A stretch of DNA of 64,000 nucleotides, from positions 1,364,001 to 1,428,000 of the forward strand of contig NZ_CP137642.1 in assembly GCF_033472595.1 (NCBI RefSeq), written 5' to 3'. The notes below the pieces were generated by a model that was not told where the DNA came from, searched no databases, and saw nothing but the letters and a program-made list of their open reading frames with translations. The stretch comes from Methanoculleus receptaculi. GTDB lineage: Archaea; Halobacteriota; Methanomicrobia; Methanomicrobiales; Methanoculleaceae. The position numbers and the translations under genes were made by a program. Positions 1-8,131 of this stretch are shown here, in pieces (position 1 is the stretch's first letter; each line of letters begins with the position of its first letter).

Positions 1-35
1 AACGGTTAAACCTTTTGCCTTTATTACTCCAGGAC

Positions 36-135
36 GGGGGGAGGCCATCGATCCAATGCCCTCACTGGTTTGATGGCAACTTTCAGCGACCACGCAAGAT
101 CCCTCCCTCATCCCCCTCACTCTGCATAATTAGAG
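36..135 (+). repeat. 100-bp direct repeat, copy A
   Basis: This stretch is nearly identical to 1579-1676, in the same orientation; both run from a G-run followed by aggccatcgatccaa to tctgcataattagag and differ at a handful of positions. The two copies bracket the transposase gene at 299-1396. Copy B sits directly upstream of an IS5-type transposase pseudogene, so copy A may be the leftover end of a second copy of that element. Confidence 0.8.
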
Positions 136-298
136 TCCTCCACCTCATCTCCCACCCTCTCATAGAGACGATACCTCGAGCCTTGAGAGCAAATTGTGGC
201 AGAACCTGGAAAACTGAAGACAGCTCCCGCTCTTCATGTCCCCCCATATTTCGGGGGGGGGAAAAGTTCCCTCAACTCCGACTGAGTATCAGATTCCC

Positions 299-1396
299 TC
301 AGACCAGTGCACTCAGGTGCGTTGGATTCTTCAGTCCCGCGCGCAACCCGAACAGAAGGAGAATTTGATATGCTACGAAGTTGAGAGTCATATAGAGTTT
401 CCGGCTCTCATGTCGGATCCCTTTGAGGTGAAAGGTTACAGAAGCCTTAATCCGGCCATGTATCCGTTCACACTCACCGCGGCTTTGTATGAGAGTTGGG
501 AATTCCGGGTCGAGAAGATTCTTGTTTCGCAAATGCATCCCGACCTGTTCAACTCTTCCATGCTGGTATAGGAATCGCAACTGTTGAGTCAGGGGAGCAT
601 GGATATCTCCCCCTGCTCTCCAGAGTTTGTTGACCCAATGCCGGATGCGTGGTTCCGTCCCTTCTTCCTGGATCACTGCCCCATCCCGGGTATCAATACA
701 GGGTCGAGCATTCAGATGATACCAGAGGTGTGCATGTGCCTCGTATGAGTCGTATCCGGTATCAAGCAGCACAAGACTGAGTTTAGGTTTCAGCGCCTCC
801 ACTCTCTCGATAAGTGGAAAAAGGTGGGTTAAATCCGCATCAGTCCCATTCGAGTAGACCATGGTGAGTGGGTATGGTCCGAGATGGAAGATATGCGCTT
901 TATCCATCTTAACCTGGTAATGCGGGTGAAAAAGAGCATATCTGTCATACCGGGATGCTTCGATTGGAGTTGAATCGATGATCCCAACCCTCTCCTGCTG
1001 TGCCCAGAGAACAATTGCCTCACCGACAAGATGCATAAGCCGTTCCACACCTTCGACGCCGAGACGATATTTCACAAAATTGTGGAGTGTTGCAGGATTG
1101 GGCAATAGATACCCTGCTTCAGTCTTCTCTGCACCAAGGTTGAAACAATCATCCTCTGTCAGGAGACGAATTGTCCGGACATAGGACTGTTTCCTGAAAC
1201 ACTTGATGACAAGTAGTTTGATCATAAGAATAACCGGATAATGGAACCGAGAGACCTGTCTGGAGTAGTATTCTCGTTCAATAGTCTGTGCAATGGTGTC
1301 CAGATAGGGCGAACTGAGGAACTCCGTGAGAGAGAACCCTGGTTCAATCTCTTCAAATCCGCCTTTTTTTGCCAAAAACTCGGTGTTAAAGGCCAT
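299..1396 (-). CDS. DDE transposase (IS4/IS5 superfamily)
   Basis: This gene encodes an apparently intact DDE-type transposase of about 365 residues. Landmarks are an N-terminal helical region, the segment GIIDSTPIEASRYD holding the likely first catalytic Asp, VLLDTGYDSYEAHAH with the second, and ESRGECERIHGRIKA-like sequence (residues QSRGECERIHGRIKAS) with the catalytic Glu near the C terminus. The frame is open up to 1504, but ATG 1396 starts the recognisable domain. The exact IS family was not resolved; clear terminal inverted repeats were not found by eye. It lies between two 100-bp direct repeats, which suggests that it is part of a composite or nested insertion. Confidence 0.8.
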   Translation of the reverse strand: MAFNTEFLAKKGGFEEIEPGFSLTEFLSSPYLDTIAQTIEREYYSRQVSRFHYPVILMIKLLVIKCFRKQSYVRTIRLLTEDDCFNLGAEKTEAGYLLPNPATLHNFVKYRLGVEGVERLMHLVGEAIVLWAQQERVGIIDSTPIEASRYDRYALFHPHYQVKMDKAHIFHLGPYPLTMVYSNGTDADLTHLFPLIERVEALKPKLSLVLLDTGYDSYEAHAHLWYHLNARPCIDTRDGAVIQEEGTEPRIRHWVNKLWRAGGDIHAPLTQQLRFLYQHGRVEQVGMHLRNKNLLDPEFPTLIQSRGECERIHGRIKASVTFHLKGIRHESRKLYMTLNFVAYQILLLFGLRAGLKNPTHLSALV

Positions 1397-1578
1397 GAGC
1401 CATTTTGGGGCCAGGTATATATACCTGTCGGAACAGCCCTCATCGAGGCGCAAAAAAATTAGCAGACCTGGTAAATCTCCGGTAAAAACCAGATAAACTG
1501 GCAAGGTGCGCCAGAGGCGCGCATACTACCGGAAAAGAGAGAAGAGTTTATAAGCCAGATCGTTGATTTGATGGGCTC

Positions 1579-1676
1579 GGGGGAGGCCATCGATCCAACA
1601 GCCTCACTGGTTTGACGGCAACTTTCAGCGACCACGCAGATCCCTCCCTCATCCCCCTCACTCTGCATAATTAGAG
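1579..1676 (+). repeat. 100-bp direct repeat, copy B
   Basis: This is the partner of copy A at 36-135, on the same strand, with a few substitutions and one missing base. It ends about 60 bases before the start codon of the IS5-type transposase remnant at 1739, so it is probably the left-end region of that element. Confidence 0.8.
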
Positions 1677-1738
1677 AGAATTTCGAACAACCCCGTCTCA
1701 TCCAAAGTACTTTATAGTCCCGGATCGACGTTTTTCCC

Positions 1739-2560
1739 ATGAGTACGTTTACCAATTTCGCGATTCGGCACGAATATGCCTCTCTTGCCGCCCTGGGTGA
1801 TCGACTGGGTGAGGTTAGCGGTCTGATCGACTGGGAAGCCTTCCGTCCTCTGCTTGCTGACCTCTACACAAATGCCGAGGGTCGAGGTGGTCGTCCGAGC
1901 TGTGACGTCGTTCTCATGATCAAACTGCTGGTGCTCCAGCAGTGGTATGGCCTCTCGGATCCTGAACTGGAGCGTCAGGCGACCGACCGGATCTCGTTTT
2001 GCCACTCCCCGGGTATCCGGAGACCATTCCGGATCGGTCAACGGTCTGGCTGCTCCGGGAACGCCTGGCCACAACCGGGAAAGATACTGCGATCTGGGAT
2101 GAGTTCCAGCGGCAACTCGAAGTACAAGGGCTCACCATCAGGCGCGGCGTCATGCAGGACGCCTCGTTCATCACCGCCGAGCCCGGACATGCCCCGGGGC
2201 GAGCAGGCAGAGACGCGGCGCAGCCGCGACGGCACCTGGGCGAAGAAGGGGTCGAAATCCCACTTCGGCTACAAACTCCATGTCCTCATGGACAGGGACT
2301 ACCAGATCATCCGCCGGATCGAGGCCACCACCGCGTCGCTCCATGACAGCAGGATCGACCTCTCCAGGAAAGGCGAGACGGTGTATCGCGACAAGGGGTA
2401 TTTCGGGGTGGAGCCCCGGGCGTCCATGGACAAGACCATGCACCGGGCGACCCGCGGTCATCCGTTGTCGATCAAGGAGACCCGGGAGGGTTACCAGGAT
2501 GATCGACGAAAAGACCACCCGGGAGCCCGGTCTTACGAGACGAACCGGGACGTAAAGTGG
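1739..2560 (+). pseudogene. IS5-family transposase, frameshifted
   Basis: The N-terminal part reads as an IS5-type transposase (LIDWEAFRPLL, VVLMIKLLVLQQWYGLSD). Near 2005 the frame jumps to one encoding GYPETIPDRSTVWLLRERL, and near 2195 it returns to the first frame with GTWAKKGSKSHFGYKLH and YRDKGYFG. The reading frame therefore needs two shifts, and the usual C-terminal segment with the catalytic Glu (PVERPFAVIK-like) is unrecognisable after about 2560. The gene is inactive. It probably belongs to the same element as direct repeat B. Confidence 0.85.
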
Positions 2561-2924
2561 ATCTGCCGGACGCTCGCGCGAATGGAGGCGCAGGACGAAG
2601 ACTTCGAGGCCCGGCTCCGGCCCCTGAAGGGATGGCGGGCGGAGAAAGTAGGTGTTGAGAAGGGGATCTCAACGATCAGCGCCGGCGGGGTCGTGGGCAG
2701 GGTGGTGGCGGTGAGGGTGAGGGTGCTGGGTGGGGGATAGGGGTGCAGTGGACGTCAGGAGAGTGTGGATTCCGCAATCCTTCTCCGGCCTGACGACCGG
2801 GGACGTCCCCGGGGGTCCGGGTTTGAACCCGCGTTTGAACTCTTCCAAGCGGGCGAAATGACCACCCGAAGACGTCGGTCAGTATTATCATCACAAAGGG
2901 AGATGCTATTCTATCGCTGAGATC
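2561..2924. other. Gap with no recognised gene
   Basis: This stretch contains a decayed transposase tail, a G-rich run around 2690-2745 and a short palindromic CG-rich patch around 2800-2815. No gene, tRNA or repeat was recognised here. Confidence 0.5.
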
Positions 2925-3137
2925 ATGAGGACGTTCACGGCAGTGCTCTACAGGGAAGAGGATATGTACATCGCGGAGTGCCCGGAGGTCGGCACCGTCA
3001 GCCAGGGCCGGACGGTGGAGGAGGCGGTAGCCAACCTCAAAGAGGCTACGGAGCTGTACTTAGAAGAATCCCTGCTGGAAGACGGGAGAAGGCTGATCAT
3101 CACGACGTTTGAGGTGACCGAGGGTGCCCGGGCTTAA
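2925..3137 (+). CDS. hicB: HicB-family antitoxin
   Basis: This 70-residue protein has the HicB (UPF0150) fold signature: an AVLYREEDMYIAECPEV strand pair followed by the helix TVEEAVANLKEATELYLEE. HicB proteins bind and neutralise the HicA mRNA interferase and often repress their own operon. The gene overlaps the hicA reading frame by 14 bases, the compact arrangement expected of translational coupling. It is a short HicB without a separate C-terminal DNA-binding domain. The frame is intact, in contrast to its toxin partner. Confidence 0.85.
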   Translation: MRTFTAVLYREEDMYIAECPEVGTVSQGRTVEEAVANLKEATELYLEESLLEDGRRLIITTFEVTEGARA

Positions 3138-3354
3138 GCCGGTATCTGGCGAGACAGTGATAAAGATACTCTCAAAACAGTATGGATTCGCCGTCAGCGG
3201 GTAGACCGGGAGCCATGTGCGCATGTCAAAGGCGACGCCCGGCGATAAGGTTGGGGCAGTCGTCCCGTTGCACGACGAGCTGAAGATAGGCACGCTCCGC
3301 GGGGTTCTGAAGCTGGCGAAGATTGATCCCGACGATTTTGCCCGGTATCTCTGA
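3124..3354 (+). pseudogene. hicA: HicA-family toxin with in-frame TAG
   Basis: Starting at GTG 3124 this frame encodes a HicA/YcfA-type double-stranded-RNA-binding toxin. Its parts are SGETVIKILSKQYGFAVSG, then a stop codon TAG at 3202-3204, then TGSHVRMSKA, VVPLHDELKIGTLRGVL and LAKIDPDDFARYL to TGA at 3354. In HicA proteins the GSH motif carries the catalytic His and is preceded by a short basic or Gln-rich turn, so the TAG falls at codon 27, three residues before GSH. The rest of the frame is well preserved, so a single substitution explains the loss. Decoding of TAG as pyrrolysine is considered unlikely. Confidence 0.8.
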
Positions 3355-3366
3355 AGAGGATGCGGG

Positions 3367-3501
3367 ATGATCCCGGAGAGATGCACGTTCTGCAAAGGGA
3401 CACTGCAGGAAGGAAAGATCGATGCCGTGATGAAGGATGTCCACAGCGGCAGGCTCTGCTGCCGGCCCCTTGCGGCAGGTGGGGTTGATCTCACCAGGTG
3501 A
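3367..3501 (+). CDS. Small CxxC protein, possible zinc-finger fragment
   Basis: This frame of 44 codons starts MIPERCTFCKGTLQEGKIDA. The Cys-x2-Cys start is like the first half of YgiT/MqsA-type zinc-finger proteins, but the second CxxC pair is reduced to an adjacent CC. It directly follows hicA by 12 bases. It may be a decayed antitoxin-type protein. No function is assigned. Confidence 0.4.
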   Translation: MIPERCTFCKGTLQEGKIDAVMKDVHSGRLCCRPLAAGGVDLTR

Positions 3502-3740
3502 GGGCGACAGGTCCGCCGGGACGGATACTAGTACCATCTGGACCGGCGGCAACACTCTACGACCGGTTTCGACCGGATAAGCGTTTTTTCAACGAGGTTT
3601 CTGCATCCAGCTCTTACGGTCAGCCATTTTCTCTTCCCCGTCCGCCTCTCCTCCGGGGGTTCCCAGGATGAACGGGGAAAAGACCACCCGGGAGCCCGGA
3701 TGACCGCTCCTTTCTTCACCCCCCGCGCCCACTCTCCACT

Positions 3741-4403
3741 ATGCTCAACGACCCCGAGATCATCAGGGCGGCCATCCGAAAGGCGCATGAACTCGGCGCA
3801 GACGTAGTGGGCACCGTCCCGGCAAAGAGGCTCATCGACTGCCCCTCGGCCATCGCGGAAAAACGCCCGGGCTCGCAGGACCGCGGCACCTACATCGTCC
3901 TCGGCCTCTCCCACGACCCGGAGCACCCCGAACTCGACCTCTGGGAGCCGGGCCGGGGGACGCCCGGCGACCGGATCCTCGCGAGGATCGGTAAAGACCT
4001 CGCCCGCTGGCTGCAGGAAGAGTACGTAGTCCGCGCCCGCCTCATCCCCTACCGGCTCGAGGACGGCGGGATCTACCTCAAAGACGCGGCCTCTCTGGCA
4101 GGGATCGGGCGGATGGGACATAACAACCTCGTCCTCGTCCCCGGTTACGGGCCGCGGATCCGGTTCCGGGCGGTATGGGCAGACCTGGACTGCCCCGAAG
4201 AACCATCACCGGAGGGAGAAGACCCCTGCGCCGGCTGCGAGGAGTACTGCATCCGCGCCTGCCCGATGGACGCCTTTTGCACCGGAACGTACAGCCGTGA
4301 ACGGTGCCTGGCGCGGATGAGCACCGATAAGAAGTCCGGGCGGGAACGGATCGACCACTGCCGGGCCTGCGAACTCACCTGCCCTGGCGGGGACGAAGCG
4401 TAG
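3741..4403 (+). CDS. QueG-like 4Fe-4S protein
   Basis: This 220-residue protein resembles the reductase family of epoxyqueuosine reductase and its archaeal relatives. The N-terminal half (IIRAAIRKAHELGADVVGTVPAKR) matches the corrinoid-binding-type fold of that family, and SLAGIGRMGHNNLVLVPGYGPRIRF is its characteristic central segment. The C-terminal Cys motifs CAGCEEYCIRACP and CRACELTCP could bind iron-sulfur clusters. It is shorter than bacterial QueG, which has about 350-380 residues, and lacks the C-terminal HEAT-like region. The substrate in methanogens is not established, so the exact reaction is left open. Confidence 0.7.
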   Translation: MLNDPEIIRAAIRKAHELGADVVGTVPAKRLIDCPSAIAEKRPGSQDRGTYIVLGLSHDPEHPELDLWEPGRGTPGDRILARIGKDLARWLQEEYVVRARLIPYRLEDGGIYLKDAASLAGIGRMGHNNLVLVPGYGPRIRFRAVWADLDCPEEPSPEGEDPCAGCEEYCIRACPMDAFCTGTYSRERCLARMSTDKKSGRERIDHCRACELTCPGGDEA

Positions 4404-4479
4404 ATAATCCGGCAATGCTCCAGGGACCGCTGAAGAGGAGGGCCTGATCCGGGTTGAGCCGGACGCAGCAGGAGATACC

Positions 4480-4629
4480 ATGAACGTGCTCGTGAGGACC
4501 CCGGACGGGGTCGAAGAGGTCAGGGAGGTCGATTCCGAATGGGTCATCCCCGGCGACGTCCTGGACGACGGCTCGGTCGTCCTCGAACTCTCGGACGACG
4601 ACTACCTGGCGATCGGCCTGTACGACTGA
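4480..4629 (+). CDS. Small acidic hypothetical protein
   Basis: This 49-residue protein (MNVLVRTPDGVEEVREVDSE...) is rich in Asp and Glu. A GGAG sequence lies 5 bases upstream of the ATG, and codon use matches the surrounding GC-rich genes. It follows the QueG-like gene by 76 bases on the same strand. No family was recognised. Confidence 0.5.
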   Translation: MNVLVRTPDGVEEVREVDSEWVIPGDVLDDGSVVLELSDDDYLAIGLYD

Positions 4630-4789
4630 GCGGTGCCGCCGTGCCCGTGGTGCGGGGCGTTCACAGCAGCATATGAGTTCATCTCAAAACGATCTCCGAG
4701 CCATCGGTATACCCTGATCGGATCCCTTACATCTCAGGTATCCGCCATCTGAGCCTCATCCTGAGAGCCAGGAGGGTGAAACGGCTTTC

Positions 4790-4856
4790 CGTTGGATATC
4801 GCCACCCGGGGGGGTCCGGGAGGGGGTGTCCCCTTCCTGGGAACAGCGTTTTGGGA
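4790..4856 (+). repeat. Partial copy of the dispersed GC-rich repeat
   Basis: The segment around ggatatcgccaccc, followed by a G-run and a C-run separated by a few bases, resembles the core of the hairpin repeat seen at 51215-51290 and 58550-59180. Only the core is recognisable here. It lies just beyond the 3' end of addA. Confidence 0.4.
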
Positions 4857-4900
4857 CAACCCTCTATCTCTTTCGGATTCGCGGAGAGACCGCGCCGCCG

Positions 4901-7900
4901 TCAAAAACTCTCTTCTTCGATCCCACTGACCGCACGGGCGATCTCGGCGAAGACCAGATCCTCGTCCACCTCGATCTCCACCCAGCGGTCGGCATCGACG
5001 AAGTAGAGGTAGGGCGTGACCGGAGCCCCGAGGATCTGGGCGGCGGCGCGGCGGTAGATCGCCATCTGGATCGCATACTCCCCGGCGTCCCCCGGCGTCC
5101 CGGTCTTGTAGTCGATGAGCATCCAGGTGCCGTTCTGCCGCTGCACCAGCCGGTCGATGACACCCCTGAACGCGATTCCGTTCACCCGCACCGAAAACGG
5201 CACCTCGCGGTGGTCGCGAACAATCCCCTGCATCAGGGGGGACGCGAGGAACCGGGCGTAGAGTTCCTGGAACTCCGCAGCCCGGGCAGGGTCCAGCCCG
5301 TAGCGTCGCAGCACCGCGACGGGATCCCGGCCGCGGAAGACCTCGTGGACGACCAAACCGCGGGTCAGCGCGTCATCTTTGGTCGTTCCGGCGGAGGCCG
5401 GGCCGCGGAGGTACGCCTCAACCTCGCTTGCCGAGTAGGCACGTTCCCTCTTCCCGTTGGAAGGGATGCACGCCGGAACCTCCGGCGCGGGGATGTCGTC
5501 GGGAACCGGCAGGCAGACCGGGGCGATCTCCTGCACGTCGACCGGGATTGCCGCGGGGTCAAGGGTAAGCGGGATACGGAGCGTCCCGAGGCCGGCTTCG
5601 CCCCGGGCGTAGACCTCGTCGCAGAGCCCGAGGCAGTGCGCGAGCCAGGCCATCCGGGTCTTCCCGTCGCGGAGGCTCTCCGGGGCCGCGTCAGGCATCT
5701 CCCCGCAGAGGATGAGGTGATCTTTTGCACGGGTGACCGCAACGTAGAAGAGCCGTTTACGCTCCGCCTCCTCCTTCTGCCGGTACTCGTCCTTGAGGAG
5801 ACGGAGGATGGGCGTCTCCTCGCGCTCGTGATCGTTTGCCGGGTTCGGTATCGAGACCCCGAGCAGCAACCCCTCCTCCACCATGATCGTGCCCCCGCCG
5901 GACCGGGGTGTCTCTGCGAGGTCGGGAACGACGACGACCGGGAACTCAAGCCCTTTCGCGGCGTGCACCGTCATGATCGAGACCGCGTCCGTGGAGGCGA
6001 AGTCGAGAGGAGCATCTCCCTCCCGTTGTGCGTCGTCGATACAACGGCCAAGTTCTGCGACAAACTCTGGAAGTGTGGAGAATTCGGCATCCCTTGCAAG
6101 GGCGATCAGTTTCTCAACGTTCGCCGCGGCCTGCTCGCCCCCAGCCGTCCCGCCGAAGACGACGAAGATCCCCGACTCGTCGACGATCCGGCGGAGGAGG
6201 CGGGCGGGCGGAAGCCTGCGGGAGAGCGAGAGCCAGCCCCGGATGGTCGCCGCCGCAGGCTCCGCCGCGGCCTGCAGCCGCTCCCAGAGAGAATTCCCCG
6301 GCAACCGGGCGATATGGAAGAGCCGGGCGTCGGAGAACCCGAAGTAGGGTGAGCGCAGCACGCCGTAGAGCGCCGCGTCGTCCAGGTTGTTTGCGAGGAA
6401 CCGGAGGATGTTGTAGAGGTCGTAGACCTCCTGGCGGTCGTAGAACCCGAGACCGGCATGGACGTGGTAGGGGACGCCGTAGCGGGCGAGCGCCCACTCG
6501 TAGTAGGCGAGGTTCGTCCGCCGCTCGAGCAGGACGGCGACGTCGCCGTAGCCTGCCGGCCGGACCTCCCCGTCGTGGGAAATCCGCTTCTCCCCCCGCT
6601 CGACGAGAGAACGGATCTTCCTTGCCGCCATCTCCGCCTCGGCCCGGCGGCCGGCCGCCCGGTCTTTGATCTTCTGGCTGAGGAGGAGTTCGACCGAACC
6701 GGCGTCGTTTCGGCGGAACGCATGCAGCGGTTCGTAGAGGAACTCCCAGGGCCGGCCGGCCTCCGCCATCAGGGCGGAAAAGACGGCGTTCGTGAACCCA
6801 ACGACCTCAGGCGTGCTCCGGAAGTTGACGTCGAGCGCGACCGTCTCCCCCCCGAGGTCCCGCTCGATCAGGTCCCGGGTATGCGAAAACTGCGTCACGT
6901 CGGCCTCCCGGAAGAGGTAGATGGACTGTTTCGGGTCGCCGACGACGAACAGGTTCGCGGAATCGCCGAGGAGGGTGCGGATGATGGCGATCTGGACGGG
7001 ATCGGTATCCTGAAACTCGTCGACCAGGATAAACCGGAACCGGCTCCTAAAATGCGCCTCGACGATGTCCCCCCGGTCGCGAAAGAGCCGGTGGGTGCGG
7101 CTCACCAGGTCATCAAAGTCGAGGGCGTTCATCCGCCGCTTCTCCGCCTCGACCGAGTCAAGGAAGGCCTTAAAGACCACCCCGAGGTCGCGGAGGAAGT
7201 CGAGCGTCGCCCGGGCGAAGGGGTCGGTGGGGTCGAGCGCGAGCGAGCAGGCATCCCCGTGGTCTTTGAGGCACTGCCTGAGGATGCCGTAGGCCGCCCG
7301 GAGGTTTTTGAGGTCGTCCCCCTCCCAGTTCTTCTTCTGCCCCATGTTCCTGCGGAAGCGCGACTCGTTGTGAACCGCGGCAAGTTCGGCGACCGCAACC
7401 TCGCCGGCGAGGCAGGGCTCGATCGCCCGGAGGTAGGCCCCGGCCGGGTCGCGCTCGCCCGGGTAGCGAGCGGCAAGGTCACGAAGCGTCTCGATAGAGG
7501 GGGCGGCACGGTCAAAGAAGGCCGCAACTGCCGCCTCCCGGTGCCGCTCCAGGGCCGTCCGCCAGGCGTCGAGCACCCCCTCTTCGCTCTCCACGAGGGC
7601 GGCAAAGAACGCTTCCGCAGCCCCGCGGCGGGAGTACAGCGCCTCGAGGTAGTTCTTCAGTTCGTAGGTTCCGACGGCCCGGAGAGCGCCGATCACCGCG
7701 TCCCGGCACTCCGCGGGCGGATCGCCGTGGATTAGATCGTCGATCGCCTCCTCACGGAGCCAGAACGCCTCCCGCTCGTCGAGGACGGAAAAAGACGGCC
7801 CCACGCCGGCCTCGATGGGGAACTCCCGGAGAACAGAGGCGCAGAAGGAGTGGAAGGTCGATACCTTCGCCCACAAAAATTCGTCGCGGATCGCGTCCCA

Positions 7901-8131
7901 CCGCTCGCCCTCCTTCTCCGTGATCGCCTGGCGGACCCGGACTTTCATCTCGCCGGCCGCCTTCTCGGTGAAGGTCAGCGCAAGGATGTTGCCGACGCCG
8001 ACACCCGACTCAAGCAGGCTGAGGTACTTCTGCACCAGGACGTGCGTCTTCCCCGTTCCCGCACCGGCAGTGACGCACTTGCTCCTCGAATGATCGAGCG
8101 CGGCCCGCGCCTGGCGTTCAGTCAGTCCCAT
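4901..8131 (-). CDS. addA: AddA-like helicase-nuclease (UvrD/RecB type)
   Basis: This 1076-residue protein is a superfamily 1A helicase of the AddA/RecB type. Walker A GAGTGKT lies at residues 23-29, the Walker B/motif II segment is DEFQDTDPVQ, motif III region is GDPKQSIYLFREAD, and motif VI is KRLFYVAVTRAKDHL. The C terminus (about residues 960-1040) carries a PD-(D/E)xK nuclease with GVIDRLV and MLIDYKTG. In bacteria AddA works with AddB to resect double-strand ends for recombination. Here the gene overlaps the upstream addB by 14 bases, so the two are co-transcribed. AddAB is mostly bacterial, so ancient lateral acquisition is plausible. Confidence 0.9.
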   Translation of the reverse strand: MGLTERQARAALDHSRSKCVTAGAGTGKTHVLVQKYLSLLESGVGVGNILALTFTEKAAGEMKVRVRQAITEKEGERWDAIRDEFLWAKVSTFHSFCASVLREFPIEAGVGPSFSVLDEREAFWLREEAIDDLIHGDPPAECRDAVIGALRAVGTYELKNYLEALYSRRGAAEAFFAALVESEEGVLDAWRTALERHREAAVAAFFDRAAPSIETLRDLAARYPGERDPAGAYLRAIEPCLAGEVAVAELAAVHNESRFRRNMGQKKNWEGDDLKNLRAAYGILRQCLKDHGDACSLALDPTDPFARATLDFLRDLGVVFKAFLDSVEAEKRRMNALDFDDLVSRTHRLFRDRGDIVEAHFRSRFRFILVDEFQDTDPVQIAIIRTLLGDSANLFVVGDPKQSIYLFREADVTQFSHTRDLIERDLGGETVALDVNFRSTPEVVGFTNAVFSALMAEAGRPWEFLYEPLHAFRRNDAGSVELLLSQKIKDRAAGRRAEAEMAARKIRSLVERGEKRISHDGEVRPAGYGDVAVLLERRTNLAYYEWALARYGVPYHVHAGLGFYDRQEVYDLYNILRFLANNLDDAALYGVLRSPYFGFSDARLFHIARLPGNSLWERLQAAAEPAAATIRGWLSLSRRLPPARLLRRIVDESGIFVVFGGTAGGEQAAANVEKLIALARDAEFSTLPEFVAELGRCIDDAQREGDAPLDFASTDAVSIMTVHAAKGLEFPVVVVPDLAETPRSGGGTIMVEEGLLLGVSIPNPANDHEREETPILRLLKDEYRQKEEAERKRLFYVAVTRAKDHLILCGEMPDAAPESLRDGKTRMAWLAHCLGLCDEVYARGEAGLGTLRIPLTLDPAAIPVDVQEIAPVCLPVPDDIPAPEVPACIPSNGKRERAYSASEVEAYLRGPASAGTTKDDALTRGLVVHEVFRGRDPVAVLRRYGLDPARAAEFQELYARFLASPLMQGIVRDHREVPFSVRVNGIAFRGVIDRLVQRQNGTWMLIDYKTGTPGDAGEYAIQMAIYRRAAAQILGAPVTPYLYFVDADRWVEIEVDEDLVFAEIARAVSGIEEESF

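Noticed and set aside
3202-3204. Pyrrolysine read-through at the hicA TAG
   Set aside because: No pyl gene or associated signal is visible, and known Methanomicrobiales lack the system, so a nonsense mutation is simpler.
4826-6352. A 508-codon plus-strand open frame
   Set aside because: It lies antisense within the addA gene, and its residues are Arg- and Gly-rich shadow sequence of the GC-rich third codon positions. It has no domain.
6458-7735. A 425-codon plus-strand open frame opposite addA
   Set aside because: It is a shadow of the addA coding strand; no motif was seen.
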